Origin: Pseudomonadota bacterium
GTDB taxonomy: Bacteria; Pseudomonadota; Gammaproteobacteria; Steroidobacterales; Woeseiaceae
Assembly (NCBI GenBank): GCA_022560695.1
Contig: JADFSP010000002.1
Span: 1 to 64,000, forward strand
Direction of reading: 5' to 3'
DNA length: 64,000 nt
Shown here: one piece after another, positions 27,304-34,332 of the stretch
Layout of the letters: every line of letters begins with the position of its first letter
Numbering within the stretch: position 1 is the first letter of the stretch
Notes under the pieces: generated by a model
Databases searched by the model: none
What the model saw: the letters and a program-made list of their open reading frames with translations, nothing else
What the model was told of the DNA's origin: nothing
Made by a program: the position numbers and the translations under genes

Positions 27304-27582
27304 ATGGATGCACCCATAGCAGGATGGGGTGGGCTTGCCTTTAATCAATCGATGAACTGGATGTATCGGGAAACGCCCCTCCCGCTACTCGTTGCGCCAC
27401 CGAGCTTCGTTTTCCCTGGTGTGGGTGCGATGGAAGATATGCCTGCCCCTGACGTGCCCGCAGAAATCAACATGAACGTGCGACGGCTCTGGGTTCTCGG
27501 GATCGGAGAGATCGCAAGAAACAGGGATTCGATAGTTGATGCAGTAGAGCAGTGTATTAGCTGGATTCGCGAAATACTGTAA
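27304..27582 (+). CDS. Hypothetical island protein, 92 residues
   Basis: Starts at ATG 27304, 27 bases after the small membrane protein. The sequence has a hydrophobic, proline-containing middle (LPLLVAPPSFVFPGVGAMED) and an amphipathic C-terminal helix (IARNRDSIVDAVEQCISWIREIL). No known motif was seen. A weak ribosome-binding site (AGGACG) lies about 8 bases upstream. Probably part of the same three-gene transcript; function unknown. Confidence 0.45.
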   Translation: MDAPIAGWGGLAFNQSMNWMYRETPLPLLVAPPSFVFPGVGAMEDMPAPDVPAEINMNVRRLWVLGIGEIARNRDSIVDAVEQCISWIREIL

Positions 27583-27672
27583 TTCTAAGTCGCGATGCTA
27601 TAACTGGCGCGATACATTGAACAATACGACAGGCTTGTCTTGTCCAAATGGAAAACACCGAATAACGAAACT

Positions 27673-27776
27673 CTACTTGGTGGGATGCTCCTTAGCGAAG
27701 CGTCCAGCTTCTTCGCCTTGCGGGCTTCATCGAGGTTGAGATATTTACCTCGCGGCTTCTTGTAAAACCTTGTCAT
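27673..27776 (-). pseudogene. Frameshifted remnant of a small basic protein
   Basis: From ATG 27776 the frame reads MTRFYKKPRGKYLNLDEARK and continues in frame to 27585 with unconvincing sequence. One base inserted near 27705 would instead give RFAKEHPTK and a stop at 27673, which reads as a natural C-terminus for a small charged protein of about 34 residues. Composition changes sharply at the proposed shift. I infer a disrupted small gene; the intact 63-residue frame is the alternative. Confidence 0.3.
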
Positions 27777-27855
27777 CCGTTGACGCGATGTGTTCCATAT
27801 GGGTCACATCAAGGTCATCAACTTTCGCCGTGTTCGAACACGACAAAATGATCTT

Positions 27856-29034
27856 CTAGCCATTAGCTATCCTAGCCAATTCAAATAGCCCGTTCTTGGC
27901 GCTCTGTCCTGTCGTGACCCAACGCGCTCGCGCAATTTCCAAAAAAGTCAGCAACTTGAGTTCGCCAGCACTCCCCAAGAAATTTTGTTGTTTCACCAAC
28001 TCACTATGAGCCCTGGATTGCCGACCCCACTTATCCCAGAACTTAGAAAGTGTTCGCCTTGCATTATCGAAAGCCTCAAATTCAGATCCTGAGAGGCTCC
28101 GCGATGAAATCCCATTGTGCGGATAAAGCACAGATGCGAATTGATCCAACGCGGAAGCATACTCATCGGTATCAATTGGATTGAATTGATTGGCCCACTC
28201 CGGGAATGCCGTTGCATCGTCAAGTGGTAGTTCGATAGGCAGTCGTGCTTTCCGAATAATTTCTAGGATCGAATGATCGCTTGGAACCCATCCGTCATAT
28301 ACCTGATTAATCGGTTTCCAGAAAGTATGGCGAGTTTGTGCGAGATCGTTCCATTCTTGCTGCCAACTTTTCGCTGATCGGGGGATATCCTTGAATACAC
28401 TTTCGATTTGTGATGAGCGAACACGTAGGTCTGTTAGCTGTTGCACATTCCCTTCGCCAACAGGGTCCGTTTGTGCTTGTATCGTATAAGGCTGGCATGC
28501 CCATATTGATATCTCCCTGTCGTTCCAGTCGCTTGCCGGAATCTGTCGTCGAGATAGTTCCGCCTGATCATAAGCGACCATGCGCTTTCCCCATACCTGG
28601 ATTTCTCCAGAACGGGCTTTTTCGGTTAGAAGGCGTCTTGGGCCAAGATATTTCTTGTCTAAGTTTTCCTCGTTCTCGTTCCCAAACTGCGCTGCGAGGT
28701 AATCCATTGCCTCACAGATTCTCCAATCAGGCACAAGCTGTTTTCGCTCGGTCAAATGATCGGGGTCTTCTGGCTCCTCTATCTTCTGAGGGGCGGATGA
28801 TTGTTTGCGGTGCCTCCAAGCTGCAAGCCGTTCAAAAATGATCACCATAGCGGCAAAAGCGCCAAGCCCTACCACAAACAATATGATGGGGTCTTGTTCG
28901 CGTAGCCATGCGGTCAACACGGCCGCGCTCACAACAATTGTGGTGGATATGAAATGCCACCATCCGAGCACGGAAACTGCGGTCGCTGTATGCGAGATCC
29001 AGCGCCATATCTTTATGAGCGTTTTCGGCATTCC
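27856..29034 (-). CDS. Two-TM hypothetical protein of the island
   Basis: A 392-residue protein from ATG 29034 (MPKTLIKIWRWISHTATAV). Two transmembrane helices lie near residues 19-42 and 50-67, with a short connecting loop. A large cytoplasmic part follows with VPDWRICEAMDYLAAQFGNE, EKARSGEIQVWGKRM and a long helical C-terminus (FDNARRTLSKFWDKWGRQ). The middle resembles short domains in accessory membrane proteins of mobile regions, but I cannot name it. The frame is open to 29184; the shorter start removes a non-hydrophobic, poorly coding extension. Confidence 0.55.
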   Translation of the reverse strand, partial: GMPKTLIKIWRWISHTATAVSVLGWWHFISTTIVVSAAVLTAWLREQDPIILFVVGLGAFAAMVIIFERLAAWRHRKQSSAPQKIEEPEDPDHLTERKQLVPDWRICEAMDYLAAQFGNENEENLDKKYLGPRRLLTEKARSGEIQVWGKRMVAYDQAELSRRQIPASDWNDREISIWACQPYTIQAQTDPVGEGNVQQLTDLRVRSSQIESVFKDIPRSAKSWQQEWNDLAQTRHTFWKPINQVYDGWVPSDHSILEIIRKARLPIELPLDDATAFPEWANQFNPIDTDEYASALDQFASVLYPHNGISSRSLSGSEFEAFDNARRTLSKFWDKWGRQSRAHSELVKQQNFLGSAGELKLLTFLEIARARWVTTGQSAKNGLFELARIANG

Positions 29035-29747
29035 CAAATAATACGCCAAGGGGATCATCGCCAATAAAACATCGCCACGGAGAAGACGTATTTCATCGTG
29101 GGTCTTTTCCCCCAAATCACTAAAAGTAGAGCACTCTCGCGTTTGAAGTCTTTCTTGAAAGATGGCATAACTGTATGTAAACACATGTGTTTTTAACCAG
29201 TATCGAGCAAATGAGCGATCGAGGAAATAGGGTGTTTTTCTTACTAAGAATCAATGAGTTAGAGGCAGCCCCAATCTTGCATATTAACTGGCTCAAATCC
29301 AAAATTAGCAAAAACAGCCAATATCTCGGCAGCCTCAGAACCAGCTAAAACCAGAGGAAATGCCGAATTGAGTTACAGCGAATAGCGCAATAACGCGAGA
29401 TTCTTGCATGACAGGCCGTTGTCGTCTTAAGGGCTGAGATATGGGATCGGACTCTGATCATGTCAGACAGGCGTACCTGAACCACCGCTTGCGCTTCATA
29501 TCGGGACCTCCTCGGGGTCAAAATACAAGGAAATCCCACATCGCATGGCTCGGATTACTGGGGTACGGTCACCTGCGCAAACATGACCTGACGTGCCGGG
29601 CAAAGCTCGTCGCAAGTGTTTTTTTGGTGTCGCGATCAGAATTGTTGCGTTCTCGATTCGTTTCTGGTTTGCTATCGAAGCCCATTCCCAAATATGGATT
29701 TGGCAAATGGAGCGGGATTCACAGTTCTACTATTGGGAGGGGAATTG
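29035..29747. other. Gene-free island segment, divergent upstream regions and repeat copy B
   Basis: This 713-base AT-rich stretch separates the divergent genes at 29034 and 29748. It contains copy B of the 80-bp dispersed repeat (29411-29490, listed separately). Short open frames here have no ribosome-binding sites and no coherent composition. Promoters for both flanking genes are expected inside it, but I could not assign clear -35/-10 pairs. Confidence 0.5.
29411..29490 (-). repeat. Copy B of the 80-bp dispersed repeat
   Basis: Reverse complement of 270-349 with 74 of 80 identical positions and no gaps. The similarity fades outside these limits, apart from a short run about 20 bases further on (TTCGCTGTAACTC here against TTCGCTGAAACTC near copy A). 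It lies in the gene-free part of the island. The two copies are 29 kb apart and inverted. Confidence 0.7.
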
Positions 29748-30335
29748 ATGAGACCTGTAATTCTGATCGCAATTGCTGTGTTGCTCGTGCCATTAGGCGG
29801 GTTACAGGCTGGGGAGATAAAGGAGCCGGGCCCTTATCGATATACGTACCAAGGCGAGGACGTACCTGATTATCTCGCGTTCAATCTGGCTGCCCAAATC
29901 CTGCGTGAGAAGAGCAAGACTGATAGTGCCGCCGCGTTGAGGCACGCAGAGAGGATATTTGGCACTACGCTTGATTCTGATCCTTACGTGCTAATTCAGC
30001 ATGTTGAGACTTACCTGACGGGCTTGGATGCCGCCAACGCCGAAGCTGCCCGGCGCGGATACTGCGCCAGGGTCCGCTCAGCGTCCAAAAAGAACCTCTA
30101 TCGCACTCTTGATGATTTCGAAGACGCTCGTCATGTAAGCATGATGGAGCATTACGAGAGATTCTTAGTAAGGCTCAACAATCACAGCAAAGCGGCACTT
30201 GACGATTTTCTAAAAAAACAATCCGGGTCCTATTACGCCGTCGATCACGAACTGGCTTACGAGAGTTCTAGTCACGATGTACGAGAAGTGCTTTCCGAAT
30301 ACTGCAATCAACTCGAGGCCAAGAAAAATGATTAA
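29748..30335 (+). CDS. Predicted exported helical protein of unknown function
   Basis: A 195-residue protein with a clear signal peptide (MRPVILIAIAVLLVPLGGLQ, cleavage near QAG). The mature part is predominantly helical and charged (AAQILREKSKTDSAAALRHA; MMEHYERFLVRLNNHSKAAL) with two cysteines. Start ATG 29748 has GGGAGGGG about 8 bases upstream. It overlaps the next secreted-protein gene by 8 bases, so the two are translationally coupled and probably act together in the envelope or outside. No family recognised. Confidence 0.65.
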   Translation: MRPVILIAIAVLLVPLGGLQAGEIKEPGPYRYTYQGEDVPDYLAFNLAAQILREKSKTDSAAALRHAERIFGTTLDSDPYVLIQHVETYLTGLDAANAEAARRGYCARVRSASKKNLYRTLDDFEDARHVSMMEHYERFLVRLNNHSKAALDDFLKKQSGSYYAVDHELAYESSSHDVREVLSEYCNQLEAKKND

Positions 30336-31101
30336 GTCGGTCCTTTACGCTGTCTTATTCACTTTTATCGCATCGTTGTTGATCTTTCCAACAACTAGCT
30401 TCGGCCAACATTCAGGCGTGGTCGATGTCTATTTCGTCAACAACAATGCGGAAGGAGAGTGCACGTTCCTGATGGGCGCCACCCAACCTTGGATCGCAAT
30501 TAACTCGTCGTGTCGTCTTGATGAGATGGACGGCACTACCATAAAGAGACAAGGAACACCCCTGGTAATATCAGGATACTCATTAGGCGACCCAGTTCGC
30601 AGCAAAACAGCCTGGACATGGAATCGATTTTTGATCGGCGCCGATCCAGGTGAAGAGTATTGTGCGGGCTTCGGCATCTACGATGAAGCCTATCCAAGTT
30701 GTGAGCCTGAAGACTACCGTGTGTATACCCTAGGCCATCAAGATCCCAATGAGAACCCAGGGAACTTCTGCGGAGCCTACTATTGCGAATCGGTGCCAAC
30801 GCAGCCACCTTCAGACCTTACATTAGGTTGGGCGTTCGGCTACTGCCATACCTGTGACTGCACCGAATGGGAGGTTTCCCACAGCGCTACGAACGCCAGC
30901 AGCTACGCCGTCGAGCACGGCCTTACCTCAAATGGACCTTGGACTGTGTACAGCACAACCTCTGCGGCGATTTCTTATCCTCACAATGGATCGAACGGCC
31001 GCTGGTTTCGAATCAAGGCGTCCAATGCTGCCGGCTACATCTACAGTTCACCCATCTGGAAGACTGGCGGCTGGTGCTACTGCGGCGGAGAAGAACCCTA
31101 G
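30328..31101 (+). CDS. Cysteine-rich secreted protein with FN3-like C-terminus
   Basis: A 257-residue protein with a signal peptide (LYAVLFTFIASLLIFPTTS, cleavage near SFG). The mature protein has about 13 cysteines, including a CHTCDC cluster and a terminal CYC. The last 90 residues read like a fibronectin type III fold (SYAVEHGLTSNGPWTVYS, then GRWFRIKASNAAGYIYSSP). The start ATG 30328 overlaps the upstream gene. The stop TAG lies exactly at the left edge of the IS element (31102), so the original C-terminus may have been a few residues longer. An extracellular adhesin-like or inhibitor role is only a guess. Confidence 0.6.
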   Translation: MIKSVLYAVLFTFIASLLIFPTTSFGQHSGVVDVYFVNNNAEGECTFLMGATQPWIAINSSCRLDEMDGTTIKRQGTPLVISGYSLGDPVRSKTAWTWNRFLIGADPGEEYCAGFGIYDEAYPSCEPEDYRVYTLGHQDPNENPGNFCGAYYCESVPTQPPSDLTLGWAFGYCHTCDCTEWEVSHSATNASSYAVEHGLTSNGPWTVYSTTSAAISYPHNGSNGRWFRIKASNAAGYIYSSPIWKTGGWCYCGGEEP

Positions 31102-32290
31102 GGAAGCTCTGATCAATTCGCGTTTTCAAATGTATTGATGTGATTTTCTAATTACGCGTTCAAATGTTCGGAAAATGCTTGGCGCTCGAGACGACTTATT
31201 CGTTTTGTTTGCTGCTGCGCCCTGTTTTCTTGATCAACGATAAATTTCAGACGCAGCTGTCCTATGTGGGTCGCAATAATCGTCTGCGCGCCATGTAAAT
31301 ATTCACTAATCCGCAGGCAACAAACAGTCGGTTGGCGTTCTTGTCCAGGCCTCGATAACGAACCTTGTTGAAGCCAAAGATGCGCTTGAGAACCAGGAAA
31401 GGATGCTCGGCTTTCGCCCTGACCTTCGACTTGGTTCGATTCTTCGATCTGTCCTCGGCGCTCAACGGCCGATTGCGAGCACCTTTCTTGTTGGTAAAGT
31501 CTTTGGCGCACGGCGCGTGTTCTGTGATGACGTCGCGCTGCCCCGAGTAGGCGGAGTCTCCCCACACCCGGGTTTCATCACCGTGCAACAGATCCCCCAG
31601 TAACTGGCTGTCGTGTACGTTCGCCGCTGTGGCTGCCACCGAATGGATCAGCTTGGTTTGACTGTCGACACCAATATGGCCCTTCATGCCAAAGTACCAT
31701 GCGTTGCCTTTCTTCGTCTGGTGCATCTCCGGGTCACGTTTGCCCTCTTTGTTCTTGGTCGAGGTTGGTGCATCAATGATGGTCGCATCCACAATCGTGC
31801 CGGTGCTGACTTTGAGACCGTTCTCCTCAAGATAGTCGTTGATCAAACAAAATAGCTGACCACCCAGGTTGTGTGCCTCCAACAAATGTCGGAACTTACA
31901 CACCGTCGTTTCGTCCGGCGCTGGCTCGCGACCCAGATCAATGCCAACAAAGCTGCGCATGGCGCGCGAATCGTACAAGGCTTCTTCAACCGCCGGATCT
32001 GAGAGGTTGAACCAGTGTTGCAAAAAATGAATACGCAGCATCCGCTCCAACCCAACCGGTGGGCGGCCTGCACCTTTTTGCTTCGGATAGAATGGCTTGA
32101 TCACTTTGCACAGATCGCGCCACGGAATGATCTGATCCATCTCCAGTAAAAACGTCTCCCGACGCGTCTGCTTGCGAAAACGTTCGAATCCATTATCGGC
32201 GAGCGTTTGTTGGCGCATTACGAGAGTCTCCGTGCAGCTTCAGTGCATGATCTGTATTATAACCGTTCACGGAATAAATCAGAGTTTCCT
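31102..32290 (-). mobile_element. IS5-family insertion sequence, complete
   Basis: A 1189-base element with imperfect terminal inverted repeats of about 18 bases: left GGAAGCTCTGATCAATTC (31102-31119) and right, read inward, GGAAACTCTGATTTATTC (32290-32273), differing at three positions. It holds one transposase gene on the minus strand. The flanks read CTAG on the left and TTAG on the right, close to the YTAR target of IS5 elements but not a perfect duplication. It inserted directly behind the secreted-protein gene. Confidence 0.8.
31262..32218 (-). CDS. IS5-family transposase (DDE)
   Basis: A full-length 318-residue DDE transposase. The N-terminal domain contains GAGRPPVGLERMLRIHFLQ and APDETTVCKFRHLLE. 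The catalytic core has the first aspartate in IVDATIIDAPTSTKNKEG, the second in VWGDSAYSGQRDV and the glutamate in KVRAKAEHPFLVLKRIFG. No frameshift or stop interrupts it, so the element may still be active. Length and motifs match the IS5 subgroup. Confidence 0.93.
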   Translation of the reverse strand: MRQQTLADNGFERFRKQTRRETFLLEMDQIIPWRDLCKVIKPFYPKQKGAGRPPVGLERMLRIHFLQHWFNLSDPAVEEALYDSRAMRSFVGIDLGREPAPDETTVCKFRHLLEAHNLGGQLFCLINDYLEENGLKVSTGTIVDATIIDAPTSTKNKEGKRDPEMHQTKKGNAWYFGMKGHIGVDSQTKLIHSVAATAANVHDSQLLGDLLHGDETRVWGDSAYSGQRDVITEHAPCAKDFTNKKGARNRPLSAEDRSKNRTKSKVRAKAEHPFLVLKRIFGFNKVRYRGLDKNANRLFVACGLVNIYMARRRLLRPT

Positions 32291-33044
32291 TAGGTAAATA
32301 GTTAGGTAAACCAGAAACGGGCCAGCCGAAAATAGGCTAACCCGTGGATTTAATTGGTACTCCCTAGGGGATTCGAACTCCCGACCTCTTGGTTCGAAGC
32401 TGGGTTTCCAAATCAGCAAAGTAGCCGGGTTACAGGAATCATTCCCCAAAAATACTTCCAGCTGGTACAAACAAAAATCGTTCGCTGGTGATCGCTAAAA
32501 AAAAATAATTTCTTATGGGTCCGCCAAAATCGTGTTGCAGCCGCCGCAAGGGCGCGCGTGCTGAAGGTATGGAAATGACACCCCCGCCCCAACTGAAATC
32601 CTTGGCCGACTAGGGGGGTGTCGCCCTTTGGTCACCGGGAGGAACGATTAAGTCTTTATGTGCTACGTGACCGAAAGCCGCTGCGTTCCGTGTAGCAACA
32701 TCCATAGATGCAGCAGCAGATCGGCGTGCCATCGGACTACTCGCAAAACGGCTGGAGTACGGCGGCAGCGGCAAAATTGTTCCCAAGAATGTTCCCATAC
32801 AGCACATTGGAGAGGATGCGTGGGGTTTAAAAACAAATCGTTAGGTCACTTTTACAGCTTCTGCATCGGCAAGTAGGTCCTGGCGCAGCGGCGTTTTCAC
32901 AGCCCCGGCCAAATCCGGCTGTCGGCAAGGTTCGCGCTCACCACTCGCTGTCTGCAACGAACGCTCTGTCCTCAAGATCGACTCCGAGCAAGACTGTTTT
33001 CAAAGGCATTGACAGGATCATGTCCGTTGTATAACCTTTATGTT
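32291..33044. other. Gene-poor right end of the accessory island
   Basis: No credible gene is seen in these 754 bases. They contain a 3' tRNA fragment (32355-32398), a 9-base inverted repeat GACACCCCC/GGGGGTGTC (32577-32585 and 32614-32622), and the promoter-operator of the ArsR operon at the right end. The AT-rich composition of the island gives way to core-like sequence near 32900. A possible degraded gene around 32640-32830 could not be identified. Confidence 0.45.
32355..32398 (-). tRNA. 3' tRNA fragment, likely attachment-site scar
   Basis: The minus strand reads from an anticodon-loop-like TTCGAA through CCAAG, variable loop AGGTC, T-arm GGGAG-TTCGAAT-CCCCT and acceptor AGGGAGT to A-CCA. 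The 5' half does not follow: the bases before it do not pair as an anticodon stem. One T-stem pair is mismatched. Such 3' halves are what tyrosine-recombinase elements leave behind when they integrate into a tRNA gene at the anticodon loop. It is not a functional tRNA. If the loop is CTTCGAA the source would be a tRNA-Arg (TCG), but this is uncertain. Confidence 0.55.
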
Positions 33045-33047
33045 ATG
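33009..33047 (+). promoter_or_regulatory. ArsR-operon promoter with overlapping inverted-repeat operator
   Basis: TTGACA at 33009-33014 and TATAAC at 33030-33035 form a promoter with a short 15-base spacer. TATAAC-CTTTAT-GTTATG (33030-33047) is an inverted repeat covering the -10 box and the start codon at 33045. A further GTTATA half-site follows at about 33058. This is the arrangement expected for autorepression by the ArsR-type protein encoded next. Confidence 0.5.
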
Positions 33048-33416
33048 GAACAAGCTGGTTATACAAATAAACACCCTGACCTTGATGCTGTCTTTGCGGC
33101 CCTGGCCGACCCGACACGGCGGGCGATACTTTGGCGGCTGGCGGACGGTCAGGCGTCGGTCAATGAGATCGCGGCCCCATTTGAAATAAGTCAGCCAGCC
33201 GTATCAAGGCATTTGAAGGTGCTCGAGCGGGCGGGGCTGATCGAGCGCGATGTTGACGAACAACGCCGCCCCGCGATGCTGAAGGCCGATAAGATGGCAG
33301 CAGCCGTCGATTGGCTTGCGAACTTCAAAGCGTTTTGGGGAACAAGCTTTGACCAGCTTGATGACGTCCTGATCAATATGAAACAAACAAGACAGCAGGA
33401 AGTAAACAATGAGTGA
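33045..33416 (+). CDS. ArsR-family transcriptional regulator
   Basis: A 123-residue winged-helix repressor. The DNA-binding part reads LADPTRRAILWRLADGQASVNEIA and then FEISQPAVSRHLKVLERAGLI. No metal-binding ELCVCDL-type cysteine motif is present, so it is not a classical arsenic or zinc sensor. It belongs with the SdpR-like regulators that precede SRPBCC genes. ATG 33045 lies at the operator; the frame is open to 33009 but that would start inside the promoter. It overlaps the next gene by 8 bases. Confidence 0.88.
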   Translation: MEQAGYTNKHPDLDAVFAALADPTRRAILWRLADGQASVNEIAAPFEISQPAVSRHLKVLERAGLIERDVDEQRRPAMLKADKMAAAVDWLANFKAFWGTSFDQLDDVLINMKQTRQQEVNNE

Positions 33417-33798
33417 TTTACCTGAATACATACTTGCGCGGGTTTTCGACGCGCCCCGCGAAATGGTTTGGCGCGCCTGGACCGATCCTGAAATTTTGCA
33501 CCGTTGGTACGGCCCCAACATAGAGACGATCATCCACGAATTCGAATTAAAACCGGGCGGAGCGTGGCTCAACGAGATGAAGATGGGCGGCAACTCCCAT
33601 TTCAGTAAGATGGTTTTTCAGGAGGTCACACAACCGGAGAAACTGGTCTGGCATCACTTTTCTTCCACAGATTCTGACTGGAACAATATCGCCAACCCCA
33701 TGATGGCCAATATGGACAAGGGTTGGGGCGCCGGATACGCAATCATGGATGAGCTGTTTGTCGAGTTACAGGCAGAGGGGGAACGCGATGAGCGATGA
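33409..33798 (+). CDS. SRPBCC (AHSA1-like) domain protein
   Basis: A 129-residue START/Bet v1-like fold protein of the Activator-of-Hsp90 (AHSA1) type. The N-terminus reads ARVFDAPREMVWRAWTDPEIL, followed by RWYGPNIETIIHEFELKPGGAW, both diagnostic. It is slightly shorter than the usual 140-160 residues. It probably binds a hydrophobic ligand. It overlaps both the regulator before it and the membrane protein after it, so the three are one translationally coupled operon. Confidence 0.85.
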   Translation: MSDLPEYILARVFDAPREMVWRAWTDPEILHRWYGPNIETIIHEFELKPGGAWLNEMKMGGNSHFSKMVFQEVTQPEKLVWHHFSSTDSDWNNIANPMMANMDKGWGAGYAIMDELFVELQAEGERDER

Positions 33799-34243
33799 AA
33801 CAGTGGGTCGTGTTCATTGGAGTTTCTGGGCAATCGGCGCTGTCGCGCTGATCTGGAACGGAATGGGCGTCATGAATTTCTTCATGCAGATGAATGCAGA
33901 CACTCTGGCCTCGTTTCCCGAGTCGCAGCGCGCGATCATCGAAGGCCGTCCCACATGGGCCACCGCAGGTTTTGCGATAGCCGTTTTCGGCGGCGCGCTT
34001 GGTTGTGTCCTGCTTCTGCTCAGGAAATCGGCTGCGTTCTATCTGTTTGTCGCGTCGCTGCTTGGCGTGATTGTGACATCGGCCCATACACTCGGCATGG
34101 CCGGCTCGACAACCGACTTCAGTCCGGTCGAGATCGTGATGATGATTCTGATGCCGCTGGTGGTGGCGGCGTTTTTGATCTGGTATTCGAAACAGGCCGG
34201 GAACAAGGGTTGGATTGGCCAGGAACAATCGGTAAGTCATTGA
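33788..34243 (+). CDS. Four-TM membrane protein of the ArsR-SRPBCC operon
   Basis: A 151-residue protein with four hydrophobic helices (WAIGAVALIWNGMGVMNFF; TAGFAIAVFGGALGCVLLLL; AFYLFVASLLGVIVTSAHTL; IVMMILMPLVVAAFLIWY). The FxxxxxxxxLIWNGMGVMNFFMQ start is common in small inner-membrane proteins next to SRPBCC genes. Function unknown. ATG 33788 overlaps the SRPBCC stop by 11 bases. Confidence 0.75.
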   Translation: MSDETVGRVHWSFWAIGAVALIWNGMGVMNFFMQMNADTLASFPESQRAIIEGRPTWATAGFAIAVFGGALGCVLLLLRKSAAFYLFVASLLGVIVTSAHTLGMAGSTTDFSPVEIVMMILMPLVVAAFLIWYSKQAGNKGWIGQEQSVSH

Positions 34244-34332
34244 TGATGGCTCCCGAATATTGAATCCTGCTTACCGGGTCGTTCTGCGCACGCCGGCAAC
34301 CCATCGACTCACCGATAGCCCCGCCCAACGCG

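Noticed and set aside
31152-31565. Open frame overlapping the IS transposase on the same strand
   Set aside because: Different frame of the IS5-family transposase; the 318-residue gene explains the region.
32640-32830. Short frames resembling an integrase fragment behind the tRNA scar
   Set aside because: No catalytic Arg-His-Arg-Tyr residues or start codon with a ribosome-binding site were found.
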